From NCBI GenBank assembly GCA_024364735.1, contig JAGFNQ010000885.1, positions 62,001 through 126,000 of the forward strand: 64,000 nucleotides of DNA, in the 5' to 3' direction. Positions 44,470-56,016 of the stretch are shown here, piece by piece; position 1 is the stretch's first letter, and each line of letters opens with the position of its first letter. This stretch comes from Boesenbergia rotunda (lineage: Eukaryota; Streptophyta; Magnoliopsida; Zingiberales; Zingiberaceae). The notes below the pieces were generated by a model. It did not search any database and was not told the DNA's origin. It was given only the letters and a program-made list of their open reading frames with translations. Made by a program: the position numbers and the translations under genes.

Positions 44470-45001
44470 TTCAAATGCACATTTATCTCCTCTAAGTTAA
44501 GAAAAATTCTTCTACATGAGCAAATTTTTTTGAAATGGTGTTTGAATGGTTTAGATTCACTAGTGAGGAAATCTTATAACAAATCATATTTGGCCAAGTC
44601 CATTGATGTAATGCCAAGTATATTAATGTAATGTGTGAATCATCAATTTGTGACTTAATAATATCTATACACAACAGAATGAAAACTAGCATTCATTGTC
44701 CATGTCTAATTATTACAAATCGAGTAGTCAATAATTAATCATCCAATGATCCAATCCATCCAATTGGGTCTTAGATTATTTTGGACTGGCACAGTTGATT
44801 AAAATGGTTGAAATCATTTGTCAATTGGATCAATTTTTTATGGAAGAAAAATGGACAAGCCTCTTGTATCTTCCATTATGGATTTCTAAGGTTTATCTGC
44901 AATATTATGAGGGTTTACCAATTTCATCTACTCTCATCCATTAGGGATTTTTATGATCTATTTTATGAGTTACTATTTTCATTGATTTTCATAATTAGGT
45001 G

Positions 45002-45132
45002 AAGGGGAGCCTTGGCGCAATAGTAAGGTTGTTGTTAGGCGACCTGTAGGCCATGACTTTGAGTTTGCATACAATACACCCTTCCCCGAAACTTTGCATT
45101 GGTTGGAGCTTCGTGCACCAGACTATCCTTTT
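45002..45132 (+). mobile_element. Au-type SINE (degraded) in the THO7 leader intron
   Basis: Starts GAAGGGGAGCCTTGGCGCAA, which is the Au SINE head and A box. The B-box part is damaged, then ACAATACACCCTTCCCCGAA and a T-run follow. TTAGGTG flanks it at 44995-45001 and 45133-45139. Confidence 0.85.
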
Positions 45133-46900
45133 TTAGGTGTAAAGGTGTTGACCGCTAATTTAGTGAGTTTACCTTTTAAAAAAAAAATGTTTTCTCCACT
45201 TGACTTACTTCATATTCACTATTCAGATGCTTTTCTTTTTGGAATTTGTTAAATTGATTTTTTTTTTTCATTAAAGGGAAGTTTTTCCAAAAAGAATTCT
45301 TCTTTTTTGACAAATCTAGTTAGATTTTCCTTGATCGTGATTGTTTGTGGAAGATTATATTTAGTTTGCCCAATATCTATTTTTCCTCTGTCAATTTGTT
45401 TATCTCTACTTTGTGGAATTTTATCTTTTTATTATTTGGCTATATTGGCATCTTCCTTTTTTGTTGAATTGTGGTAGCTCAAATTTTCACTTGTTAACAA
45501 TTTGAAAAGGCGGAAAGTCACTATGATAACATCGCAGCTTATCAGGGTAAAACTATTTATTTATGACTTGGACGAAATAATTTGCTGAGACATCTTATAT
45601 TCCATCCTATGTATAAACCATTTAAATTACTAGCAAGTGTATACATACTAATGTAGGTTCTTTTTCAGTATGTGCAACCATTTGCTTTAGTGGATTCACA
45701 ATCAAATTATATGCGCACGGTAACTATGAGGCCACTGCCAAAAGTAAAATAAAATTTTCAGTTGCTAAAATAAGCCGTTAGCTATGAGCGCCTTAAGAAC
45801 ACTGGAAGGAATATTTGTCAGATTAAAGGATATTAAATATGCATTTGAATGATCCTAACTCCCAGCCATCTATAAATCGGTGTTACATTAACTTTTTAAT
45901 CTATCTTGTTTAGTATGCACCTACATAGATCATCCTCAAGCCATGCTTGTCGTATCTGTTTTGAGTCAGTTGCATGAATATTGTGATGTATCCCTTCACT
46001 GAGCTCTTTGTAGTGAAATAGCATTAGAAAATTCAAATTGATTTAATCTTTTTTAATTACATTCGACTATTATTTTCTTTGGATTCCCTCTATCCCTTAC
46101 CTACTACTTTAATTGATGTGCCTACAATACATGAGTAGGAAGTGCATTTGATGGAAAACCCAGAACTTAGACTTGATATTTCTTATTTCAATCTAGAAAA
46201 ATAAATGTGAGATTGAGTTTTTGAGCTTGGGAAAATTGAATGCTATTCTTGAGCTCTTCAATCAAAAAAGTAGTTTATCTATTCTTTTGCCTTAAATAAA
46301 AACACGCAAAATCTTGTTTCATATTTATATGGCATTCTGATGAATTTACATGATGATATTAGGAATGGTGAAACATGAAAATTTTCATTTTTAGAATATT
46401 TATTAAAATAAAATGAGTAGAAAAGGGACAAATTGTCTGTGAGAGCATGGTACAGGAGTAAAAGCACCTAAGAACCAAAACACTATTACTGTAATTATAT
46501 AATCTTTCATAGAGCTCAGTTGAGTATAAAATTCATGTTGACTTCAAATGGTTGAGACAAACACAACTTGACGATAATGAAAAGTTGATGAGGCTTGAAC
46601 TTTTATGGTTCTGCATTTTTAAGTCCTTTATTTTACCTTAAGATATTCATTTGTTTGCTTCAGGAGTTTCAGTCTATTTTTCTGTCTCAATTAGTACAAA
46701 AGCACTAGCAAACAACATTACTATATTTATTTTGACTAGCTATGTGGTTTCCCATGGTCTGATACTGATGCATAAGATTTTTGCAGAGTTCTCCATCATT
46801 AGCTCAGTACTGCTTTTCTTTTTTACTTTAAGATTCAAGTTTAGAAGTTCCTTAACTTGCATATATCTGCTGAAAATACTCAGGTCCCATTTAAAAGCAG

Positions 46901-49516
46901 ATGTCAGCAAAAGCAAGGAAGGTCACTGGAAGAGGTGAACAGATGGCTGCTCATTATGCTTTCCATCCACTTGAGGATGATGCAATAATCAAACATAGAC
47001 TTTTAACTCGAATCACTACCACTCGAGGTGAACCACCTCTGAAGAAACTGCAGAAAAAGTTCATTGCCTTTGCACATGAAATAGAAAAGGATGTAGATAA
47101 TATTGAGGACTTGGAGAAGGCATACAAGGTCTTCTTACAAGAGATAGTTACATTTGAGCTACCACTTCTGAAAAGCAAAGCTGTTGTTGATGCAAACCTC
47201 CGAGAGAAGGAAAGTTTCAATGAGTTACAAACCGAAATCCAGCGGCAAATAGTGCAAGCCCAGACTGATATAGAGGATCTAAAGAAACAACTTGAGCTTA
47301 GCAAAATTGAGAGGCAGCACAAGGAAGAGTGCGAGGTCATTAGGAAACTGATTGCCTCACAGCCCCCAAGGTCTGAAACACAAAAACTTATATCTGAACT
47401 CAAGAAAGAAATTGCTGCTTTGGAGGGGGAGAGTCTTTCATGCTCTAAGACACTGGATCTTAGGAAGAAACAATTCACTCTTCTACTCCATGTGGTTAGT
47501 GTTTCTCCAAATTTATGATCTTAGCTACAACATTCTCTTCATGTTGGTATTCTTAGTCATTTCACTTAGTTTCATTTTGGCCTCTAAAGTTTACCTCTTT
47601 TTTCAAATATCTTTAAATCATTAAAAATACCCCTTGAAGTTCTTAAATTATTGTCATTCCACCTCATAATCATTAATAACATTAATTCACCTAACGGAGT
47701 AATGATGTGATGGGCATGCCACTTATGTGAGGTGCCTCGAAGTTTTTAAACTATTGTGAATTCGCCACTTATCATTAAAACATTTAATTCACCCAATAGA
47801 ATAATAACACGGTAGGCATGCCACTTGACCACATTACTCTTTTTTTTTGTCAAGTAAATTAATGGCGTTAATCGCCAATTCAGTGTTTTAAATGGTAGTC
47901 GAGGTCATCGCCTAGGCGGGAGGTGGGCATCAACCGCACCGCCTCAGGTTGAGGCGGTGCTTTAGGCGGTAACTCACCTTGTTCTGCCACCGTGGGGCCC
48001 AGAGGCATCGTCTGGGCCCGGTGACAGGCTTGGAGGCATCACTCGGGCTCATCGCTCAACCGAAACAGGGTATATGGGTAAGTTATAAGTTAGTGTTTAA
48101 TTTAATTATTTTAGGTTAATAATTTTAATCAACTTTTAGTTATGATTGAGATAATTTAAATATTCTTAATTAAAGCGTTATAAAATTATCTCATTAATTT
48201 ATTATATAAATAATTATATTTTTATTTTTAAATATTTAGATTTAATTTTTAATTATTATATTTTATTAAAAGTAAATATTATAAAGAATAATGATTATTT
48301 ATAATATTATATATAAAAATAATAAAAAAAATTCAACCGCTTAGGCGGCCGAGGCAGTAGGCGGTCACTGACCGCCCCACCACCGCCTATCGCCATTTAC
48401 AACACCCGCCAAAGGATGAAATGGTAAGAGTCATAAGATATTAAGGGGTATTTTTGATGTTTTTTAACTTGTAAGGGTATTTTGAAAGAAAAAAAAAAGG
48501 GTAAAATCAAGGTGGTGGTGATTTTCTAATATATTTTTTTAAAGAAATCATAGTTTTGTGATATACAATTCTCTCTATCACACTATCTTTCAATTACTTA
48601 TTATTTTAATTATTCCTTATGGTTTCAGCCAAATCATTTCATTTAAGACTTGGAGGTGGAATCCCATTCTTTCTTCAATCGTTTTTAATTACTAATAATT
48701 CGAATTTCACTCAAACAAATCAAAAATATTGTTTACCTCGATGACAAGTAAAAAAAACAGTAGGACTAGAATGACCAGTGCTGAAATAATAACTGTAAAA
48801 ATATTTACCTCATAATCTTATTAATCGTATTTTTGTTTACTATGAAGTAACGTGTTATCACACTTTAAATTCTTTATTGTATAAGCGTAATAAGTTCCCT
48901 TTAGGTTTTTTTTTTTCATTCTTACAGCTTTTGTACTAATTCTGATATTTCTTAGATTACTTAGCCACTCTTTCATGAGTTTGTTTATCGCAATAGATTT
49001 GTCACATGTTTGTGTAAATTCAATCCTTTTGGCACAATTGAGCAATATCATATTATACTCGTATTTTCTGATGCATACGAGCAATAGATCTGTTGTTTTC
49101 ATTGATGGCCTCACAGCTTTCATGCTAATGGATTACTTAGCCACACATACATGAGTTATCTTGATGATTCTTGGCATGTTTATGAAATTTGGGTCATTTT
49201 CTTATCACTTGATTAAGATGTTTTGTCATTCACTAGTGCATCGAGCAATAATTTACTTTGCCATAGCTTTTTGTGGTGATAGAAAGGTTCCTTAGGTTGT
49301 TTAGCCACTCTTACTTGAGTTTATGTGATTCTTTTGGTATCTTGTTATAATGTTTGTCTTTTGAACTCGACTTTGATGCAGGTAGACGAATTGCAGAATA
49401 CTATTGAGGATGAACAAAAGAATACAGTAGATGAGTTGCGAGCAGCGCTTGAAGAGCAAAAGACGAATGTGGAGGAAGATAGTGGCCCTGGTTCTGAAGC
49501 TATGGCTGTTGATTAA
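46901..49516 (+). CDS. THO7: THO complex subunit 7 (THOC7-like)
   Basis: Subunit of the nuclear THO/TREX complex, which couples transcription with mRNP assembly and export. Two coding exons, 46901-47494 and 49382-49516, with a GT-AG intron in phase 0; 242 residues, close to plant THO7 lengths. Family features: N-terminus 'MSAKARKVTGRGE', then 'DDAIIKHRLLTRITTTRGEP' and 'PLLKSKAVVDANLREKESFN'. A long coiled coil (about residues 90-200) includes 'QIVQAQTDIEDLKKQLE' and 'IRKLIASQPPRSETQKLI', and continues across the splice as 'LLLHV|VDELQNTIEDEQ'. An acidic tail ends in 'SEAMAVD'. The ATG sits directly after a splice acceptor, so the leader is on another exon. The coding intron carries nested MITEs. 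Confidence 0.92.
47575..48510. mobile_element. MITE-like element in the THO7 intron
   Basis: The left end (TTTACCTCTTTTTTCAAATATCTTT...AAAAATACCCC) is an imperfect inverted copy of the right end (GGGGTATTTTTGATGTTTTTT...AGGGTATTTTGAAAG). No coding sequence. It hosts a second element at 47883-48404. Confidence 0.6.
47883..48404. mobile_element. Nested GC-ended MITE
   Basis: The left end GTGTTTTAAATGGTAGTCG and the complement of the right end (GTGTTGTAAATGGCGATAG) are inverted repeats, followed on each side by GGCGG-rich words and an AT-rich centre. CGCCAA flanks it at 47873-47878 and 48407-48412, at most a decayed duplication. Confidence 0.7.
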
Positions 49517-50280
49517 TTTCCGAAATGTTATGGCACCTTGGAAAACTTCACATGAATGATAGCGGTAGCATTTTTGACATCTCCATTTTTAACATCTCCA
49601 AACCTGTAACTGTAAGCATTTCATATAAATGGGTAGAATATGTGAAGTCCGTAAGTATTCACTATATATTAAATAAGCTTGAATCTGATGCGAACTCGAC
49701 TTAAATGAGGATATTTGCGAATATCTGATAATGGACATCTATTGGCATTTCTACTCGCATCCACTAGTTGGCTTGCTCAATTTTAACTTAGCAAAAACTA
49801 TAAAATTGAAAGATCAAATTTCCCACGCGCAAACTTGGATTAGTTAATTGAGCTTGAGCTAGCAAAATCAGTCCATTTAAGCCTGAGTTTGTCATTGTTT
49901 TTCAAAGGCTGACAACTAGTATCACTATCAGTATAATCATTAATCGTTCTTCAATTCCAAATTCTATCATAGTAGGTTTTAAAAAAAAAAATCAAAGGAC
50001 GTTCATCATTTGTCAAAATATTATATGGGTGTCCTTTTAAAAAAAAGTGTATTTAAAGTACATTATTTGAAATATTCTTAAGATATATAGATCCGATTTA
50101 AAAATTTTATATTGCTGAACTAGATTTAGTATTTAGGATTTGAATTTCAACCTCCTCAAGTTTAATAACTTAAAAACTTAATTAATCATGTAATAGTCGA
50201 ACTTTAGATGATCAATTATTTATAAAAAATTTCATCGGTGAAAAATTAGAATCTAGAATTTAAGACTCAAATACAATATA
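49517..50280. other. 3' UTR of THO7 and AT-rich spacer
   Basis: The first 150-200 bases are probably 3' UTR. After that no gene, only AT-rich sequence. Confidence 0.45.
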
Positions 50281-50555
50281 TTATTGAGAATTTTTCTTCT
50301 TAATTAATAGCAATTGAGAATATTGGTTATCAGGATGTGTTTTCATATGTATTTTTCAGATTTACTTTGATAATCGATGGAAAACATCGATGGGATCGGC
50401 CGACATCCCATTATTGAGAATTTTTCTTTTTAATGAGTAGTAGACTTGAGAATGTTGGCTATCAAGATGGATTTTTATATGTATTTTTCAAATTTACTTG
50501 ACGATCAATGAAAAACTTCGATGGATCGGACCGATCATCTCATACTCATATGTTA
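50281..50555 (+). repeat. About 130-bp tandem duplication
   Basis: TATTGAGAATTTTTCTT recurs at about 50281 and 50412. The following bases (TTTCATATGTATTTTTCAGA / TTTTATATGTATTTTTCAAA, CGATGG-AT-CGG) match with changes. Confidence 0.75.
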
Positions 50556-50854
50556 TCTATTATTTTTTTTCCAACCTAAAAATTTTTTATTTTCTTCCTC
50601 CCTTCTTTAGTTTAGGGTTTAACTCTTCCTCCCAATGAAGGTTTATTTTTTTCTTTTTTCAACTCTTCCTCCCAACGAAGAATTTGGTTTCTTTTTTTTC
50701 ATTCGTAGGTTTTTATATGATCTTATTTTCATGATAACGTTCTTCTGTTCTCTTTTTTTTTCAAAGACGGGTGTTCTTGTTATAAACTATGATGAATATA
50801 ATTTCCTTTGTGTTATTAGATGAGCCAATGAAAGAATTACACCATCACATTTCA

Positions 50855-51975
50855 AATGAATATTATTTGATTGTGTGAATATTATTTGATCACAATCAAT
50901 CATGTAAAAAATAACAGGTAGTTACTATAACTTGTATCAGATGGTTGCTAGCTTTTATTATCTTATGTTGACTTTGCTTATTAAAGAATGATAACTTGAT
51001 TAAAATAACATTTCAATAAGTAAAATAAATGAAAGAGACTCTATGACATCTATTATCTTTTAAATGAATATTATTTAATCACGATCGATCGTGTAGAAGC
51101 TAACGAAGCTGCTGCAATATATAACAGCTAATTATCTAATCACAATCGATCGTGTAGAAGCTAACAGGTAGTTGTTACAACGTATAGTAGTTGACTGCTA
51201 GCTTCTAAAACAATATCATAAGATTAATTTTGCTTATTAGAGAGTTCTAACATGGTTAAAATAATATTTCGATGAGTAAAACAAATGAAAGGGACTCAAT
51301 GACACCCACTACATTTCAGATGAACATTATCTGATCACGATCAACCATGTAGAAGTTAACAGATAATTGTTACAATATATAGCAACCGATTGCTAGCTTT
51401 TACAAAGTGATATTATCTTTTGTTGATTTTGCTTATTGAAGAGTGATAACATTTCAATGAGTAAAACAAATGAAATGGACTCTATGAAACTCACTACATT
51501 TCAAATGAATATTATCCATAATTGTCCATGTAGAAACTAGTAGGTAATTGTTATAACGTGTAATAGTTGATTACTAACTTCTATGATAGTGACATTGTTT
51601 ATGTTGATTTTGCTTATTTAAGAGTGATAATATGATTAAAACAATATTTCAATAGGCAAAACAAATGAAGAGGACTCCATGACACCTACTATAATTTAAA
51701 TGAACATTATTTAATGATCATGTAGAAGCTAACATGTATTTGCTATAACATGTACCAGTTGATTGTTAATTTTTATAATAGTGATATTATTTTTTGTTGA
51801 TTTTGTTTATTAAAGAGTGATAATATAGTTAAAATAGTATTTCAATGAGCAAAATAAATGAAAGGGACTCCATGACACAATTTACATTTCAAATGAATAT
51901 TATCTTATCATGATCGATCATGTAAAACTAGCAGATAGCTACTATAATGTTTAGTAGTTGGTTGCTATTTTTTTA
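50855..51975 (+). repeat. Satellite-like tandem array, about 180-200 bp unit
   Basis: Five to six diverged units marked by TTGATTGCTAGCTTYTA near 50944, 51188, 51388, 51568, 51757 and 51957. Each has AAATGAATATTATTTGATCACGATC... before it and TTGATTTTGCTTATTAAAGAGTGATAAC, then AATGAAAGGGACTCYATGAC, after it. Divergence between units is high, so the array is old. Non-coding. Confidence 0.82.
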
Positions 51976-52745
51976 ACTTAAATTGACTAATCCCAAAGGT
52001 GATCAATCCGATTTTACAAAAATTTCTCATCAACCATTAAAATAAATCCGGAAGCATGAGTGATTCCTCACCCAATACTTAATGTCCTAGATTTTTTATC
52101 TCACTAAAGAAAAATCCTTGCAATTATACTGCGTAGCTAGGAATTGATCATGATTTTTCCTTGCCCAATGACTATTTGCTAGCCTCTACAAAATATAGCA
52201 GTTGAGTGTGGTTTAAACCCTAAAACTAGATTCAGAAATTTTTTAAACCAAACCTACATTTTTGGTGTTTGGGTCCATTTACTTTAAATGGGATGCCCAC
52301 GTGACCCTTTTTTGGAAAAGGGTGTGCATATTATATTTTGGTAAATGATGGACGTCTTTTTAATTTTTTTTCCTATTTTTTTAATAATAGCAGTAAGTTA
52401 TTATTAAATAAATAAAAATATATACTAATAATGTTTTTAATTTTCTCTATTAGTTATTATGTTAAATAAATAAATTGTCAAAGACACCTCATATTTTCAA
52501 TTCTTCTTGTCCTAATCTTGATCATCTAGATCACACATCTATAAAAAATTCAGTTCAAGTCACATATTTGTTAACAAACAAGCAAATTATATCAGTTTAG
52601 CATCAATAAATGTTAATTCTAATTACATGTACTTTATTTAGATTATATGATCTTATATATATATATAGTTATTAATGAACATAAATCTTATATAAAAAAT
52701 ATAGAATAAAAAATAATATTAAAAGTCAACAAGATTGAACATAAG
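51976..52745. other. AT-rich spacer
   Basis: No gene or defined element. Long A/T runs; nothing supported. Confidence 0.4.
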
Positions 52746-53180
52746 ATTAAAAACATTTAACGAGAGACTGCAAGAGAGAAGAGCAGTTCAGATTACACAA
52801 TCGGGACGCTGGAGGCGATGCGCGCGAGAGCCAGAGGGGGAGGGGAGGGGGAGGGGGAGAGGGATCCGGCCAGAGGGCTGAGCAAACAATCGGGGATGCT
52901 GGAGGCGACGCTTGCGTCGGGGCAGATGCCGCGCGAGAGGGCTTGAGCACCGCATGAGTCGAGGTCGCCGACCAGTCGGGGACGCTGCAGGCGTCGGCGC
53001 GAGAGCCAAGAGGGAGAGAGGGACCCGGCCAAAAGAGGTCAGCGGTTGTGGTTAGGGCAAGCTAGTTTGCCTTCGCGAGAGAGAGCGGGCTGCGTCTAGC
53101 TTTTGCCTTCGCATAGTCACGTGTCCAGCATGTGACTATGGTTTTTATAGCGGTGGTGTGGTCCAGGGGTGGACCAGAGA
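52746..53180 (-). other. GC-rich leader-like segment with TATA box
   Basis: On the minus strand a TATA box (CCGCTATAAAAACC, about 53154-53141) is followed by a perfect 9-bp inverted repeat, CT-rich 5'-UTR-like sequence (CTCTCTCTCGCGAAGG) and a GC-rich, C/T-skewed stretch. It looks like a promoter and leader of an unidentified minus-strand unit or LTR. No domain is seen in the open frames. Confidence 0.4.
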
Positions 53181-53422
53181 TTTAGGGATCAGAAGATACG
53201 AACTGCATATTCTCCTCTTCCCTTCAACAGAATATCTTAATTCTCATAAATATGAATATATCAAGATCAGCACTTGGTCACCGTCAACTTTTCCAGCCAC
53301 CTGAGACCACGGATGGCGTAGTTGCGGAGTCATGAGCGCCGAGAAGAATACTGCATGGAGTAGCGGTTAGAGAAGTCACTTTCTGAGCTTAATGGAGCGG
53401 GAACCCTTACAACTCCGTCGCC

Positions 53423-53443
53423 CCGCCGCCGCCGCCGCCGCCT
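53423..53443. repeat. (CCG)n microsatellite
   Basis: About six to seven uninterrupted CCG/GCC trinucleotides in a short GC-rich island. Confidence 0.95.
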
Positions 53444-53912
53444 CCTCTTAAGGATACAAATCAAATCAAATTGAATAATAAAAAATATTAATATTTAAAT
53501 TTTAAATTCAACTTAAAACTCAAAAATATAAATAATTCGGGTTCAAACTCAATTCAAAATAAATTCGATTCGAATTGTATTCAAACATAATCAAATTATA
53601 ATTCTAGACTAAATTCAAATTTTATTTAAATTATTAAAATCTTAATTTAAATATATTTAAATTAAAATTATATAAAAATAATCAGAATAGCAAAAACTTA
53701 TGAATAATTAAATAAAATATTATAAATATGAATTTGATTTTTTAAAAAATATCAAATGTATTTGAGTTCAACTCAGAATTCGATAATTTCGAATAAAAAT
53801 CAAATATATTTTAAACTGATTCTGAAGAGATTCAATTCATTTGCTGGTGCAGATAAGCCAAATTCTGCAGAGGAAAAGTCATGAGCACCACGGAGAATGC
53901 CAAGCCGCGGTC
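53444..53912. other. AT-rich spacer left of the copia element
   Basis: Mostly AT-rich. The last hundred bases are higher in GC and, on the minus strand, continue the reading frame found right of the insertion (62944-62996). Confidence 0.4.
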
Positions 53913-54370
53913 TCCTCTGTTGGATACAATTTTGCAAAGTAAAATTTTAATGTCATCGATCGTTGAAAGTCAAGTTTGACTTCAAAATCGAAATCTACAT
54001 TTTGCGTAGATAAATCTGGACTATTTATTTACTCAAAACCGATTAAGGGTGAATGAGAAATTAATTGTTCAAGATACGCTCAAATGAACATTAAGAAAAA
54101 AGATGCGGCTTTAGTCCCATATTGTTAATCGGCGAGAGCCAGTGTTTCCTTATATGTGTTCCTGTGCTGATGTTGTTAATACAAAAGTACAGGAGCTCTC
54201 TACTCTTGGGCGAACAGGTGCTCGCACCTACGAGCCCGCCACGTGCGCACGCGCGCAATGGGCGTTTTGTTTGCGCACTTTGCACTTCGCACGTACGCAT
54301 AGAGCATTGAGGACCTTTAATTTATGCTTCACGTGGTGATGACGTGTCGTGATCAGGTGATGCCACGTGG

Positions 54371-54610
54371 CATGTCGGTGTGACGTGTTATGATCAGGTG
54401 CGCCACATGGCATGTCGGTGACGAGGCAGTGCCTATGTGGTATGTGACTATGTAGAAAACGATGACCAGATTGGACGAACAGATGGTGCGCATGTCGGTG
54501 TGACGTGTCATGATCAGGTGCGCCACATAGCATGTCGGTGACGAGGTAGTGCCTATGTGGTATGTGACTATGTAGAAAACGATGACCAGATTGGACGAAC
54601 AGATGGTGCC
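54371..54610 (+). repeat. 120-bp tandem duplication in the 5' LTR
   Basis: Units 54371-54490 and 54491-54610, both beginning CATGTCGGTGTGACGTGT. The 3' LTR has only one, so the duplication arose after insertion or during copying. Confidence 0.9.
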
Positions 54611-54654
54611 CGTCGGATCAAAGATCTAGAGCATCGGATTCGAATCTGACTGTG

Positions 54655-55442
54655 TGTTGAAAATTTATTCCTTCAATAATTCTGAATATATCTCCTCGGT
54701 ATTTGACTTAGTCGATTTACGACCGTCGGAACTTCCGGGAGGTTGCTTTCGGAGGAAGCAAACTGATTGGTTTTTCACGTCGAGGCTAGTGTTGGACACT
54801 ATCTCCGTAAAACGATATTGCTCCGCTACTGGTGCTCACGGATAGCAGCAATTCGTTTCCAAGATACAACGACGTCGTCTCGGAATAGTATCACTTCAAA
54901 TTCCGAGACCAGCGAACCTTCCGTAGGCTTCTCTGACTCTCGATGCAGAAGAGGGAGGAGTGCAAATGCTTATAGATTGCAATGCTTGAATGAATGAAAT
55001 GATCTAGTGGAGGGATCTATTTATATTGAATGAAGAGGTAAGTACCCTTTGGTTCGGACAGATCTGGACCGTTCATAACGAAAGGGTATAACCCTTTAAA
55101 GGTCATTTAATCTCGTCCCTTGATCTGAAGAGTTATAACTCTTCAGATCCATCTTGATCTCGGCCGTCAGATTAGAACATTTAATCCAACGCCTCAGATC
55201 CATTCTCCCTCTTCACATTCAGATCTTTGATCCGACGCTCCAGATCGCACCTTCTTGTGATCTGTTCAGATCTTTGATCCGACGGCCACCATTGAGCGTA
55301 TCTTGAAGAATTAATTTCTCATTCACCCTTATTCGGTTTTGAGCAAATAAATAGTCCAGATTTATCTACGCGAAACGTAGATTTCAATTTTGAAGTCAAA
55401 CTTGACTTTCAACGATCGATGACATCAAAATCGTATCCAACA
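54655..55442 (-). mobile_element. Solo LTR nested in the 5' LTR, reversed
   Basis: On the minus strand it runs TGTTGGATACGATTTTGATG...TTTTCAACA, 788 bp, with perfect duplication CTGTG at 54650-54654 and 55443-55447. It is a relative of the host LTR (shared first 170 bases and shared 3' half) but lacks the middle part with TTTAGTCCCACATTG. The host LTR continues unbroken across it. Confidence 0.92.
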
Positions 55443-56016
55443 CTGTGAAGAGGGAGGATGGATCTGAGGCATCAGATTAAATGTTCTAATCTGGCGGCTG
55501 AGATCAAGATGAGATCTGAAGAGTTATAACTCTTCAGATCAAGGGACGAGATTAAAAGACCTTTAAAGAGTTATACCCTTTCGTTATGAACGGTCTAGAT
55601 CTGTCCGAACCAAAGGGTACTTACCTCTTCACTTAATATAAATAGATCCCTCCACTTGATCATTTCATTCATTCAAGCATTGCAATCTACAAGCATTCGC
55701 ACTCATCCATCTTATGCATCAAGAGTCCAAAAAGCCTACGGAAAGGTTTGCCGGTCTCGGAATTTGAAGTGCTACTATTCCGAGACGACGTCGTTGTATC
55801 TTGGAAATGAATTGCTGCTATTCGTGAGCGCCAGTAGCGAAGGAATATCATTTTACGAAGATAGTGTCGAACACTAGCCTCTACGTAAACCAATCAGTTT
55901 GCTTCCTCCGAAAGAAACCTCTCGGAAGATCCGACGGTCGTAAATCAACTAAGTCAAATACCGAGGAGATACAAGTCAGCTACCAACAATCGTAAAACGA
56001 TATTCGGCAAACAGAT

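Larger units (their letters stand above)
43725..45975. repeat. Pair of inverted repeat arms in the THO7 leader intron
   Basis: About 130 bases at 43735-43867 (plus its continuation after the MITE) match the complement of about 45836-45970, including AATCTATCTTGYTTAG and GGATCATTCAAATGCA. The left arm holds CCCAAATAATTGGGATAAAC followed by ATGGTTGATGATG, a word common at 3' ends of plant RTE-type LINEs; that link is inference. Confidence 0.65.
53918..55988 (+). repeat. 5' LTR of the copia element (enlarged)
   Basis: Starts TGTTGGATACAATTTTGCAA; ends GCTACCAACA. Includes TTTAGTCCCATATTG near 54110, a 120-bp tandem duplication (54371-54610) and a nested 788-bp solo LTR. The probable TATA box is TATAAATAGATCCC at about 55638, as in the 3' LTR at about 62590. 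Confidence 0.92.

Noticed and set aside
46954..47478. 174-codon minus-strand frame
   Set aside because: Antisense shadow of the THO7 coding exon, Ser/Cys/Phe-rich, no domain.
52747..53032. Overlapping minus-strand frames rich in Pro, Ser, Arg and Leu
   Set aside because: GC-rich low-complexity DNA. Three overlapping frames are open at once and none shows a domain.
53918..55988. Two separate LTR elements meeting head to head
   Set aside because: The host LTR sequence continues directly from 54654 to 55448 with a CTGTG duplication, so it is one LTR with a reversed solo LTR inside.
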